Assembly: GCF_000350165.1 (NCBI RefSeq)
Contig: NZ_CAUI01000023.1
Coordinates: forward strand, 659,183-723,182
DNA from: Halanaerobium saccharolyticum subsp. saccharolyticum DSM 6643
Lineage (GTDB): Bacteria > Bacillota > Halanaerobiia > Halanaerobiales > Halanaerobiaceae
Reading direction: 5' to 3'
DNA: 64,000 bases
Numbering within the stretch: the stretch's first letter is position 1; every line of letters begins with the position of its first letter. The position numbers and the translations under genes were made by a program. The notes under the pieces were generated by a model, which was given only the letters and a program-made list of their open reading frames with translations, had not been told where the DNA came from and ran no database searches. This document shows positions 45,242-54,421 of the stretch, one piece after another.

Positions 45242-45586
45242 ATGAAAAAAGTATTATTTATTACTATGATTCTGGTCTTTGTTTTAACTCTCAGTATTTA
45301 TGCTCATCCTCCGGGAAATATCGAAATGAATTTTAATATGGAAAATAAGATGCTTGAAGTAACTGTCCCACACAATTCAGGTGATAATAGTGATCACTTT
45401 ATAAACAATGTAAAGGTATATTTAAATGGTAATCGTCATATTGAACAGGACTTTATTATGCAGACTAATAATGATGTTCAATATTTGCATTATATGATTC
45501 CTGGAGCAAAATCTGGAGATACTATTAGTTTAAATGCCGAATGCAATAAATTTGGCAGCAGAGAAACTGAAATAACTCTAGATTAA
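45242..45586 (+). CDS. Small secreted protein of unknown function
   Basis: 114 residues: a signal peptide (KKVLFITMILVFVLTLSIYA) then an all-beta, Ig-like mature part beginning HPPGNIEMNFNMENKMLEV, with HFINNVKVYLNGNRHIEQDF and GDTISLNAECNKFGSRETEI. I recognise the pattern as a recurrent small exported family of anaerobes, but its function is unknown. It has a single Cys. ATG follows AAAGGGG. A small two-helix membrane protein follows 45 bases later before a shared terminator, so the two make a bicistronic unit. Confidence 0.8.
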   Translation: MKKVLFITMILVFVLTLSIYAHPPGNIEMNFNMENKMLEVTVPHNSGDNSDHFINNVKVYLNGNRHIEQDFIMQTNNDVQYLHYMIPGAKSGDTISLNAECNKFGSRETEITLD

Positions 45587-45631
45587 GTTATTAAATAAAT
45601 TGAGATTCTAATTTAAATAAAGGGGGTCACT

Positions 45632-45829
45632 ATGGGGCAGTGGATTATTCCTTTAGGCATAAGTGCTCTTAGCTCACTTTTAATAACTTTTTTACTGGGG
45701 ACTAAATTTTTCAGAAAAGTATTTAATTTAAATCCCAGATTAAACATGAAACTCCACAAAATATTTGCCTATATTACAATTGTTCTTGCTGTCATGCACG
45801 GTTTATTGGTCTATATTGTTTATATGTAA
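45632..45829 (+). CDS. Two-helix membrane protein, possible haem-binding fragment
   Basis: 65 residues with two hydrophobic helices (about 4-24 and 43-63). The second holds LHKIFAYITIVLAVMHGLLVY: two His 14 residues apart near one membrane helix, a spacing like haem-binding cytochrome b561 or ferric-reductase helices. That is only a resemblance. ATG follows AAAGGGGG. It pairs with the secreted protein just upstream. Confidence 0.7.
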   Translation: MGQWIIPLGISALSSLLITFLLGTKFFRKVFNLNPRLNMKLHKIFAYITIVLAVMHGLLVYIVYM

Positions 45830-45843
45830 AAAATATTAATAAT

Positions 45844-45894
45844 AAACCCGCTTTAGTATCACTCTTTTTTAGAGTCATCTGAAGCGGGTTTTTA
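45844..45894 (+). terminator. Terminator of the two-gene unit
   Basis: AAACCCGCTT/AAGCGGGTTT stem with an inner ACTCT/AGAGT stem, followed by T-rich sequence. Confidence 0.85.
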
Positions 45895-45928
45895 ATTGAA
45901 AATTTAGTTTTAGAATTTATTATAAAAT

Positions 45929-46495
45929 TTAATCAAAAATCTCTGCTACTACTTTTTTAAATTCTCCATACATTTTTAAGCCTTCAAGTTCTTTTAAGCT
46001 CTCTACTAAAGACTGATAATACCACTTCTGCTTTTCTTTAGGAGCACTAAATCTTTGCCAGAAATCAGTTGGTTCTTTCTCTAAATCTCTTAAAATACTG
46101 CGCGCATTACTAAGCTTATCTGCACAAGCAATTACTTTGTTGATAAAACTTGCTTCCTGTTTGAGATAATTAATTGTTTGTTCTTTTCGTATTTCCCAGC
46201 TTCTATCTTCTCTACCCTTAAGTTTTTCTGAAGCAGATAAAACAAGATCAAGTATTTCTGCTCCAAATTCTTCTTTTAAATCTGCTTTAGAAACATTAGT
46301 ATCTTCTAAAAGATCATGCAGTAGACCAGCTGCTACCACTTTATCATCAAATGAATTTTCTTTTAAAATCATAGCCACTTCAAATGGATGAACAATATAA
46401 GGTATATCACCACCTTTACGGGTTCCTCCTTGATGTTTTAGAGCAGAATATTCCATTGCTTTAGCTATTAATCTATTAGAAAACATATATCTCAC
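45929..46495 (-). CDS. HD-domain phosphohydrolase, MESH1/SpoT-hydrolase-like
   Basis: 188 residues made only of an HD domain: HQGGTRKGGDIPYIVHPFEVA (about 19-39), GLLHDLLEDTNVS (about 58-70, the HD pair) and CADKLSNARSI (about 123-133). This is the arrangement of stand-alone (p)ppGpp hydrolases (MESH1, small alarmone hydrolases). Its likely partner, a stand-alone synthetase, lies 2 kb away. Other nucleotide substrates cannot be excluded. It begins at ATG after GAGGTGA. Confidence 0.87.
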   Translation of the reverse strand: MRYMFSNRLIAKAMEYSALKHQGGTRKGGDIPYIVHPFEVAMILKENSFDDKVVAAGLLHDLLEDTNVSKADLKEEFGAEILDLVLSASEKLKGREDRSWEIRKEQTINYLKQEASFINKVIACADKLSNARSILRDLEKEPTDFWQRFSAPKEKQKWYYQSLVESLKELEGLKMYGEFKKVVAEIFD

Positions 46496-46590
46496 CTCTT
46501 TCTAAAAGTTTAAAATCTATTATATAACCAATGAATTCAATAAAATTTAACTATTATTAACTTAAAATAAAAATTATTTTATGGCAAAAA

Positions 46591-47283
46591 TTAATCTAAG
46601 GCAAATTGAACTGCTTTTTTAGCATGTAATTCAGTTGTATTGAAGATAGGTAAGCTGCTGTCTTTAGCTTTAATTAATAAAGGAATTTCTGTACAACCTA
46701 AAATAATTCCCTCAGCCCCTTTTTCTTTTAAAGATTCAATTATCTCTATAAATCTGAGTCTAGATTCATTTTTAAAAATTCCAGAAACAAGTTCCTGATA
46801 TATAATTCGATGAACATCCTCTCTGTTTTTTGAATCAGGAATGATTACCTCAATATCATAATTATCTTCAATTTTATTTTTATAAAAAGAACCTTCCATC
46901 ACATATTTAGTCCCCAGCAGTCCAACTTTTTTCAAAGATTCAGCTTCTATTTTTTCGGCAGCAGTATCTGCAATATGCAGCAGAGGAATCTTAATATTTG
47001 CCTGAACTTCAGCTGCCATCTGATGCATTGTATTTGCACAGATCAAAATTATATCTGCTTTTGCTGATTCTATTTTTTGAGCAATATTTATCATTTTTTT
47101 AGTTAATTTATCCCAGTCACCTGCTGACTGTAATTTTTCAATTTCTGCAAAATCAACTGAATGCATAATTATTTTTGCAGAATGTGGTTCTCCCAATCTT
47201 GCTTTAACTTCCCTATTTAATATTTTATAATAATCAGCTGTAGATTCCCAACTCATGCCACCAATTAAACCGATTGTTTTCAT
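46591..47283 (-). CDS. Aspartate/glutamate racemase family protein
   Basis: 230 residues with both cofactor-independent racemase cysteines: ICANTMHQMA near residue 82 and GCTEIPLLI near 196, and the family's start IGLIGGMSWESTADYYK. The resemblance is closest to broad amino acid or aspartate racemases rather than MurI. ATG follows GGGAGG. No obvious operon partner. Confidence 0.9.
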   Translation of the reverse strand: MKTIGLIGGMSWESTADYYKILNREVKARLGEPHSAKIIMHSVDFAEIEKLQSAGDWDKLTKKMINIAQKIESAKADIILICANTMHQMAAEVQANIKIPLLHIADTAAEKIEAESLKKVGLLGTKYVMEGSFYKNKIEDNYDIEVIIPDSKNREDVHRIIYQELVSGIFKNESRLRFIEIIESLKEKGAEGIILGCTEIPLLIKAKDSSLPIFNTTELHAKKAVQFALD

Positions 47284-47460
47284 TTGCTTTCCTCCCTCTT
47301 AATATTAAGTTTAGCATTAAATAAATTTACTGTAAACAATCTAACTTAGAAATTTAAATTTAAATACTTTTTATATTCTGAAAATTAGCGCATTAAATAG
47401 TATTTGTTTAAAAATAGAAGATAATTATATCTATTATTATCTAATCGACATTTTTCGACC

Positions 47461-47489
47461 TTGCGTTTTATATATAAGAAAGCTATAAT
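47461..47489 (+). promoter_or_regulatory. SigA promoter of the 47.5-kb RNA
   Basis: TTGCGT, 17-base spacer, TATAAT, predicting a transcript start near 47497. No coding gene of any length follows on this strand. Confidence 0.7.
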
Positions 47490-47497
47490 ATATATAC

Positions 47498-47834
47498 AAG
47501 GTTCTGAGGAAGTCCTAAGATTAAATGTTTACAAGTAGTATTTTGAAATTCTTATTTAAGTAAGTTTATTTAAGATTTAGAAAGAAGTTCAAAGGAACAT
47601 CAAAATTGATCAGGTGTTAATTAAGTTTGATGATGATCAATTCCAAAGAAGTTACTATTAATGGTAAGTAAAAAGAAATTGTTAAGGGATCGCTTTCTTT
47701 AATGATAACTTTGAGCAAATCAAAGATAGTAATGGAGGACTAAATCTAAAATAAAACGAAAAAATAAGAAAAGTAAAAAGACAAACTGTAAACAGGAGAT
47801 CGAGGAAGATTCGTCAGAACCTTGATTTTTTTTT
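47498..47834 (+). ncRNA. Putative structured non-coding RNA of about 330 nt, family not recognised
   Basis: The ends pair perfectly over ten bases (AAGGTTCTGA at 47498-47507 with TCAGAACCTT at 47814-47823), followed by GATTTTTTTTT. Inside, compatible helices are AGTCCT/AGGACT (47511-47516 with 47736-47741), AATTGATCA/TGATCAATT (47604-47612 with 47634-47642), TTACTAT/ATAGTAA (47652-47658 with 47726-47732) and CTTTG/CAAAG within the last. No frame longer than about 30 codons is open. It does not match RNase P, tmRNA, SRP or 6S RNA by sequence. The intergenic stretch 47284-47898 holds nothing else that I can support. Confidence 0.6.
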
Positions 47835-47898
47835 GCCTAATTATTTTTTATGGGCTATATTGGTATTTTTTTTTTGCTTTTTTTAGATATTAATTATC

Positions 47899-50328
47899 TT
47901 ATATATTTATTATATTTGCCTCAAATTCATCTGCTCTCTCGGGATCACAGGTAGTGTATATTATTTGATATTTTTGCTGATATTGATTGATTAAATCAAC
48001 TGCATTTTTTCGGCGCTGAGGATCTAGATTGACCAGACAATCATCTAAAATTATAAAACCTCCATAATCACTGAATAAATTATCAAAAATAGCAAATCTT
48101 AATGCCAATGCTGCCGCATCATAAGTTCCATAAGATAACAAATCTAAATTACCAGGCAGTTCTCTCTTCTGCTCAGACTGCAGCTTGACAGAAAAATCAT
48201 CTTCAATTATTGCTCTTTTATATTTACCAACTGTTAACTGCTGCAAATTTTTACTAAAACTTTTGACTAAAGGCGCAAAAGAGTCTTGATCCATCTCTTT
48301 AAGTTTCTTTTCAAAAACTTTTTTTATCTTATTTAAACTATGTGCTTTTTGCTTTAAGTTTTTAAATTCATTTTTTAATTCTCTTAACTCACTTTCCATT
48401 TCTTTACTGCTGGCTTCCGGCAAAATGTTTTCTAAATCTTTATGCTGCTCTATTTTTTCTCTCAACACTTGATTTATACTTTCTCTTTTTGCTCTTTTTT
48501 GTTTTAAATCAGCTATAAAAGCTTGAGAACTATCATAAACTTCAGGTAGAGATGCTAATTCGTCTAATTTGTTTTTTAGAGTTACTAGTTTTTTCTTTTT
48601 CTGCGTTAATGATAAGTTAAGCTGATCTAAACTTTGATATTCTTCTATCCATTCATCTAGTTTGCTTTCCATAATTTTAATTTTTGTTTTTAATTCTGCA
48701 GCTTCATCATTTAATTTTTTTAATTCATAAGTAATAGTTTCTAATTTTCTTGCAGTGTCCAGATTTTTTAATTTAATTAATTTAGCTTCTAAATCTTCAA
48801 TCTTATCTGCTCCTAAAATTTCCTCAATTTTATTTCCTTTTTCTTTAACCTTTCGCTTAAGATCATTTAATTCAGTTAACTTTTCTCTAGCCTCAGTTAA
48901 ACTATTAACCCCTAATTTATTCTTCAAATCTATAAATTCCTGTTGATTTTCTTCAAATTCTTGCTTCAAATTTGGAAAATCTATTTCAGCAGATTCAATT
49001 TCAATATCAATTTGATCTGTTTTAATTCTGATATATCCTTCTGCTTCAATTATTTCTCCTTCAGAAACACTTTTCTCGGATTCAACTCCACTTATAATAT
49101 TTATTTCTTCTGCCGCAGAAAAATTAATTTTTGCTTTTAATTTTGAAGCCTTAAGACTTGCTTTACTTTCTGTTATCTTATTTTTATATTTTTCCAATTT
49201 TTCAACTTTAGCTTTATCTATAATTATTTTAGAAATCTTTTTATTTAATTCGTTTAATTCACTATTTAATAATTTAATTTTATTTAGTCTTTTTTCTAGT
49301 TTCTTTTTTTCTTCTAATTTTTCTGCTCTAACTTTTTCTGATTCTAAATTAGTGATCTTTTTATTTAATTTTTCCATTTCCCTTTCTAAATTTGAAAGGT
49401 CATTTTTTAGTTGAGGCCATTTTTTAGAAATTTCAGTTAAGCGCCTGCTTTCTTCTTTGATATTTTTTATTTGCAGTTCAAGAGCTGCCCGCTGATTAAT
49501 TTCAGATTCTATTTTAGAAAGTTCTTCAATTTTTTCAATTAACGCTTTTTCTTCTGTTTTTAATTTCTTAATTTCAGCTCCCAATTCTTCAAACTTTTTT
49601 TCATTTACTTTGCTTTCTTTAAGTTTTTGTCTTAGTTTTTCTTTAGCAATATAGCTATCATAAATTTTACCGGTTCCAACTTTATAAGGATTATTAACTC
49701 CGCGATCACTGTTAGTAACAGAATCTGAATCCAAATCCCACTTTTTACTTAGCTGCTCAATTTCAGCTTCTAATTTGCTGCGAAATTTATCAATAGAAAT
49801 ACCATCTAACTCCATAACTGCTTTTCTTAAAAAAGAATTAATGGTGTCAATCAATTCAGGGTTTTGCTCAGAATTTATTCTTTCTAAAGTAGATTTTATA
49901 TCCTGTTGACTGCTGAAAACAATATTATTATATGTGCTTTTAGCATAAGGTAAAATATCTTTTTTATATTCTAATATTTTTTTTGGGTTTTCTATTCTTC
50001 TGCCATCAGCTAATTCTAGATACCCTGCATAATTATTGTTGCTCCATTTTTTATAAAATTTATAATCTAAATTATCAACTTCAATTTTTAATTCTGCTTC
50101 TGCAAAATCTCCATCGGGATAGGGTAAAAATTTTTCTTTAAATTCCCGACCTTCTGTTGTATTTAATTTAATCTGTGGCTTAATAAATAATGAGGCATAA
50201 ATTGCATTGATTATAGTACTTTTGCCAGCTTCGTTGGCTCCTAATAAAATATTTAAACCATCTTCAAATTGATAACTTCTATTATTGATTCCAGCAAAAA
50301 TTTCAGTTTCAAAACTCTTTATTTTCAC
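47899..50328 (-). CDS. SbcC-like SMC/AAA ATPase
   Basis: 809 residues: Walker A GANEAGKSTI near 33, a long coiled coil from about 165 to 700, signature LLSYGTYDAAALALR and Walker B GGFIILDDCLVNLDP near 760. No zinc-hook CxxC is seen at the coil centre. Residues about 395-440 form a small non-coil insertion. It overlaps the phosphoesterase gene by four bases (ATGA), so the two are coupled. Unlike the 16697-19567 protein it has no membrane hairpin, so it is a second, different SbcC-type complex. Confidence 0.88.
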   Translation of the reverse strand: MKIKSFETEIFAGINNRSYQFEDGLNILLGANEAGKSTIINAIYASLFIKPQIKLNTTEGREFKEKFLPYPDGDFAEAELKIEVDNLDYKFYKKWSNNNYAGYLELADGRRIENPKKILEYKKDILPYAKSTYNNIVFSSQQDIKSTLERINSEQNPELIDTINSFLRKAVMELDGISIDKFRSKLEAEIEQLSKKWDLDSDSVTNSDRGVNNPYKVGTGKIYDSYIAKEKLRQKLKESKVNEKKFEELGAEIKKLKTEEKALIEKIEELSKIESEINQRAALELQIKNIKEESRRLTEISKKWPQLKNDLSNLEREMEKLNKKITNLESEKVRAEKLEEKKKLEKRLNKIKLLNSELNELNKKISKIIIDKAKVEKLEKYKNKITESKASLKASKLKAKINFSAAEEINIISGVESEKSVSEGEIIEAEGYIRIKTDQIDIEIESAEIDFPNLKQEFEENQQEFIDLKNKLGVNSLTEAREKLTELNDLKRKVKEKGNKIEEILGADKIEDLEAKLIKLKNLDTARKLETITYELKKLNDEAAELKTKIKIMESKLDEWIEEYQSLDQLNLSLTQKKKKLVTLKNKLDELASLPEVYDSSQAFIADLKQKRAKRESINQVLREKIEQHKDLENILPEASSKEMESELRELKNEFKNLKQKAHSLNKIKKVFEKKLKEMDQDSFAPLVKSFSKNLQQLTVGKYKRAIIEDDFSVKLQSEQKRELPGNLDLLSYGTYDAAALALRFAIFDNLFSDYGGFIILDDCLVNLDPQRRKNAVDLINQYQQKYQIIYTTCDPERADEFEANIINI

Positions 50329-51446
50329 TCCTGGACCTCCTTCAGCATTTTATAGGCTAAATGCAGAGCCTGATTATTATCTTCTAACTCAGTTAAAAGT
50401 TGATAAGGAAAAGAACTTTCAGCAAATTCTTCTGCTATTATTTCTCTATCTATTTTCATATTTAAATTACTTTGATCTATTTTAGCATAAAAACAGTTAT
50501 CCCTTAATTCTCTTAGGTAGTCATCCTTATTATTAAACTCTGTTCTAGTTAATTCTCCTGTTATTTTTAAGCGCAAAATTTTATTTTCAGGCTTATTTTC
50601 AAGGATCTTATTAACTAATTTTTCTAAATCAGATTCACTTAAAATTTCTTTTTCTAAATCTGAAAAATGATAGTTTCCTGTTTTAACTCTCTCTGCCTTT
50701 ATTTCTTTAGCGCCAGCTTTATTTTCACTTAATTCTATATACCAGGCATAACCAGGATGACTGCAGTCCATACCATCTGGTTCAGGAGTACCGTTATTAA
50801 ATATTTTTTGATTAGTTACCTGCTTTTGTTCAGGATAAGGCAGATGAGAATGACCTAAAAGCCAGAGATCCATTTTAATATCTAATAACTCATCTTTATT
50901 CATCTGAAAATAATTATCATTTAAATCTGGAGAAAACCCCTGAAGTGCTCCATGAGCAAGAGCTATATGGTATTTAGCTTCTGGTCTATCTTTTAAATTT
51001 TTAATCCATCCAATTTTATTTTGAGCAGAAAGTTTACTGTCACATGGGGCAGAATAAACAACAGCAGGTACAGCAAAATCAGCAAGGTTATAAATTTTTT
51101 CAGCCTCTAAAATCAGCATTCTACCTTTGATTTCCTTTTTAAATTGATCCCAAAGTTTGCTGATTCCATCACTATAATCATGATTTCCAGGTAAAATGAC
51201 AACCGCATCACCTGAAAACTTATCCAGAATTTCAACTGTTCTTTTTATATTAACCTGCTTAATATTTACTTTATCAAAAAGATCTCCTGCTACAGCTAAT
51301 AAATTTGCATTCCTTTTGTTAGCCTCTTTAATTACATTTTCTAAAGCTTGATATCTTGCATTTTCAAGTTTTGTACTAATCTGTGGATATTGATTAAACT
51401 TCATTCCCAAATGTACATCTCCTGTATGCATAATTCTTAAAGTCAT
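50325..51446 (-). CDS. SbcD-like metallophosphoesterase (DNA repair exonuclease)
   Basis: 373 residues with all metal motifs: MHTGDVHLGMKF (about 6-17), AGDLFDKV near 57, LPGNHDYSDG near 85 and LLGHSHLPYP near 192. ATG at 51446 follows GGAGGG, which lies in the end of the upstream GGDEF/HD-GYP gene, two bases away. So c-di-GMP enzyme, nuclease and ATPase genes lie in one operon. Confidence 0.9.
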   Translation of the reverse strand: MTLRIMHTGDVHLGMKFNQYPQISTKLENARYQALENVIKEANKRNANLLAVAGDLFDKVNIKQVNIKRTVEILDKFSGDAVVILPGNHDYSDGISKLWDQFKKEIKGRMLILEAEKIYNLADFAVPAVVYSAPCDSKLSAQNKIGWIKNLKDRPEAKYHIALAHGALQGFSPDLNDNYFQMNKDELLDIKMDLWLLGHSHLPYPEQKQVTNQKIFNNGTPEPDGMDCSHPGYAWYIELSENKAGAKEIKAERVKTGNYHFSDLEKEILSESDLEKLVNKILENKPENKILRLKITGELTRTEFNNKDDYLRELRDNCFYAKIDQSNLNMKIDREIIAEEFAESSFPYQLLTELEDNNQALHLAYKMLKEVQE

Positions 51447-51448
51447 AT

Positions 51449-53527
51449 TTATTCTCCCTCCAGCAAATCAATAAATTTATCTGCTAATTCAGGATCAAAT
51501 TGAGTTCCTGAACATCTTTCAATTTCAACAAGTGCTTCTCTTTTTGAGACTGCATCACTATATGCTCGGTCATTTGTCATTACATCATAAGCATCGACAA
51601 GAGTAATTATTCTTGCTAAATAAGGTATTTCTTCTCCCTCTAATTGTCGGGGGTAACCTGTTCCATCCCATCTTTCGTGATGAGCATAAATGTCATCAGC
51701 AACAGCAGCAAATTCTTCTGATGAGGAGGCAATTTTATAACCCTGTTCTGTATGTTTTTTTATTATCTCCCATTCTTTCTGATTAAGTCTATCAGGTTTA
51801 TTTAGTATTTCCTCACTAATATTAATTTTTCCTATATCATGAAGTTCTGCTATAAGTGAAAGTCTATTTTTTTCAGATTCTGATAGTTTAAGTTTTTCAG
51901 CAAACTTTAAAGCTATATTTTTCATTCTAAGAGCATGCTCTTTAGTTTCATTACTTTTAGCTTCTAAAGCATTAATTAAACCTGCAACAATATTGCTTTT
52001 ACTGCTTCTGCCTTCTGAAAGCTTATTTTTATACATTTGATTATCAGCATCTTTTAATGTTTCTTCTATTTCTTCATTTTTATCAGTTTTTGTAGCCTGT
52101 CCAAGTGCAATTGAAATCGGGATAGAAGTTCCTTCGATCATTCCCGTTTTATTTTTAATTCGTTTTATAATTTTGGCTGCTTCTTCTGGGGTGGTTTGCG
52201 GTAGTAAAATCACAAATTCATCTCCACCCTGGCGAGCTAAAATATCTTCTTTTCTAATTGATTTTTTTAATAGTTCAGCAGCCCTTTTAAGTACATAGTC
52301 TCCCATTTTATGACCATAACTATCATTAATTATTTTTAAACCATTTAAATCTGCCATGATAATAGAAATAGGAAGCTGACGAGCTGTATCGAGTCTTTTT
52401 AATTCTTCTTCAAAAAATCTTCGGTTGTAGATATCGGTTAAACTGTCATAATAACTTAGTTTTTTAATTTTTAAATTATCCTGATGTTTTGAAATCGCAT
52501 TTGTAATAACATCGGTGAAAATTTTTAGCTGTTCAATCTTTATTTCATTAATGTCAATCTTATTTTCAACTAAATCAAAACCAAAAAATCCAGTTATTTC
52601 CTCTTCAATGTAGATTGGGAATACAATTAAAGATTTTATATTTTGAGATTTTAATAATTCTTTTTCTGCTGCAGCTTCTGCTTCTAATCTATCTACATCT
52701 TCTATAATTATTACATCTTTATTTCTTAAATTTTTAAACCACCATTGATAATTTTTAGTTTTTAGATTTTGTAATTTTTCTTTTTGAGAACTGATTCCTG
52801 GAGCAGTCCATTCGTACTGATTGGACATTAATTTTCCAGCTTCATTTAACATAAAAATATAGCTGCGATCGATATTAAAATATTCTCCTATTTCTTTTAA
52901 AGAACTATTAATTCTATAGTTTATGTTTTCAAGTCCCAAATCTACCAATTCTGAAGATATTTTTGCAAAAGTTTTTTGAAATTCATATTGAGATTTTAAT
53001 TTTTCTAAATTAATTTGGCGTTGTTTTTGGGATTTTTCAATAAAATAGCTGATGTAAAAACTCAAAGAAGCTATTATAATATATGAAGTTAAATAAAAAG
53101 AAGTTACTACATTCGGTGAATTACATATATATAAAGATAGTGAAATTAAAATTATCAGAATAAGATTAGTATAAAATTTAAGCTTATTAAGATCAAAAAT
53201 TAGATTAAATACTGCAATTATTATAATCAGGGGTATAGATAACCCTAAATTGAAATTAAACAGATGATTATAATAAAAAAGCTGCAGGATCGCAGATAGA
53301 GAAAGAAAGTAGCTAATTATTTCTATATTATTTTTAACAAATTCATTTTTATAAGACATAAAAAATGCTGTGGAAAACATTAAAGCTGATATAATTCTCT
53401 CTCCTAATGACATAGGATCATAAACATTACTGTTTATCCTATAGACAAAAGCAAAGATTATATAACTGGCAGCACCTGCAAATAAAATTATGCGATAAAA
53501 ATTAATTTTGTTTATTTGCTTGGTCAT
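51449..53527 (-). CDS. Membrane GAF-GGDEF-HD-GYP protein (c-di-GMP synthesis and breakdown)
   Basis: 692 residues: about six membrane helices (10-165), a GAF-like domain (about 185-345), a diguanylate cyclase domain with intact RQGGDEFVIL near residue 436 and the inhibitory RKED five residues before it, and a C-terminal HD-GYP domain with ELHDIGKINI near 562 and HHERWDGTGYPRQLEG near 620. Both the cyclase and phosphodiesterase motifs look complete, so the net activity cannot be told. It heads an operon with the SbcD/SbcC-like pair. Confidence 0.92.
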   Translation of the reverse strand: MTKQINKINFYRIILFAGAASYIIFAFVYRINSNVYDPMSLGERIISALMFSTAFFMSYKNEFVKNNIEIISYFLSLSAILQLFYYNHLFNFNLGLSIPLIIIIAVFNLIFDLNKLKFYTNLILIILISLSLYICNSPNVVTSFYLTSYIIIASLSFYISYFIEKSQKQRQINLEKLKSQYEFQKTFAKISSELVDLGLENINYRINSSLKEIGEYFNIDRSYIFMLNEAGKLMSNQYEWTAPGISSQKEKLQNLKTKNYQWWFKNLRNKDVIIIEDVDRLEAEAAAEKELLKSQNIKSLIVFPIYIEEEITGFFGFDLVENKIDINEIKIEQLKIFTDVITNAISKHQDNLKIKKLSYYDSLTDIYNRRFFEEELKRLDTARQLPISIIMADLNGLKIINDSYGHKMGDYVLKRAAELLKKSIRKEDILARQGGDEFVILLPQTTPEEAAKIIKRIKNKTGMIEGTSIPISIALGQATKTDKNEEIEETLKDADNQMYKNKLSEGRSSKSNIVAGLINALEAKSNETKEHALRMKNIALKFAEKLKLSESEKNRLSLIAELHDIGKINISEEILNKPDRLNQKEWEIIKKHTEQGYKIASSSEEFAAVADDIYAHHERWDGTGYPRQLEGEEIPYLARIITLVDAYDVMTNDRAYSDAVSKREALVEIERCSGTQFDPELADKFIDLLEGE

Positions 53528-53659
53528 CTTTATATTTTTAATTATCCCTTTCCCTCCTTTAATATCTGCTTAAAATTATTATCTCTAATTAATATTATTA
53601 TATCTAATTAACATTATTATATCCAAAAAATCATTGATTAGAATTAAAATAATAATATT

Positions 53660-54343
53660 TTATTCATTTTCTTTAAAACCAATATGATAATGAGTACAGT
53701 CACAAAATGGTTTATTTTCTGATTCTCCACATCTACAAAGAGCTACTGAATTTCTGGGTTCATAAATTTCTCCATCAGCAGCTTCAATTTCTATCTTACC
53801 TTTAACAATAATAGCTGAACTAACATCCTTTTCTGAATCCTGCAAAATTTCTACTGCTGGCTCAAACTCTTTTTCTAATATTTCTCCAGTTTTGGAAACA
53901 GCAGTTAATCTTCCAGCCAGGCATTCTTCAGCTGATTTTATAGCTAAGCTTTTTTCCTCATTTTTATCTGATTTATCTATTAAATCCCAGGTAGTACCTT
54001 TTTCTGTATGACAAAAGCGGAGATAAGCACAACGATTATCATCCAGCAAATTAATTTCTTTTCCTTCCAAAAGTTCTGCTCTGGTTTTATAATCTTCTCT
54101 TGCTGCTGTTTCAGTTCCATCAAAATCTATTTCACTATGATAGCCATCACAAAAAGGAGGGGTTTTAGTCTGACCACAGCGGCAGAGTGAATAAGTATTT
54201 TTTTGAGCCAGTTTTCTGCCTTCTTGATATTCATAATGCTTATCAACTGGTGTGATTATCCTTTCTGATAAAGGTATAGAACCAAAAACACAATAAGGAC
54301 CATTTTTAATTATTTTTATTTTAGCTTTATTTTTATTGATAAT
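53660..54343 (-). CDS. Two-CDGSH iron-sulfur protein with a non-standard start codon
   Basis: The frame reads through 227 residues with two CDGSH [2Fe-2S] motifs: CRCGQTKTPPFCDGYH near residue 65 and CRCGESENKPFCDCTH near 210. The N-terminal part (KIKIIKNGPYCVFGSIPLSE) also fits the family. No ATG, GTG or TTG occurs in frame until TTG at 54070, which would delete the first motif. AGAGGTG (54349-54355) sits five bases before ATT at 54343 and eight before ATC at 54340, so initiation at ATT or ATC is the best reading. Alternatives are a start-codon mutation or a sequence error. Confidence 0.78.
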   Translation of the reverse strand: MINKNKAKIKIIKNGPYCVFGSIPLSERIITPVDKHYEYQEGRKLAQKNTYSLCRCGQTKTPPFCDGYHSEIDFDGTETAAREDYKTRAELLEGKEINLLDDNRCAYLRFCHTEKGTTWDLIDKSDKNEEKSLAIKSAEECLAGRLTAVSKTGEILEKEFEPAVEILQDSEKDVSSAIIVKGKIEIEAADGEIYEPRNSVALCRCGESENKPFCDCTHYHIGFKENE

Positions 54344-54421
54344 TATAGCACCTCTTATCTAAGATAATTCTTCTTATTTAACTGCTCCATTGTCACTGCT
54401 CTTTTAGACAATTAGTTTAGA

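Noticed and set aside
47498..47834. RNase P RNA or decayed gene at the RNA locus
   Set aside because: TGAGGAAGTCC recalls RNase P (GAGGAAAGTCC), but the matching 3' ACAGAA element is absent. Open stretches of 25-30 codons exist in several frames, as expected by chance in AT-rich DNA.
53660..54070. CDGSH gene starting at TTG 54070
   Set aside because: This would remove the first CDGSH motif and the conserved N-terminus, which are in the same uninterrupted frame.
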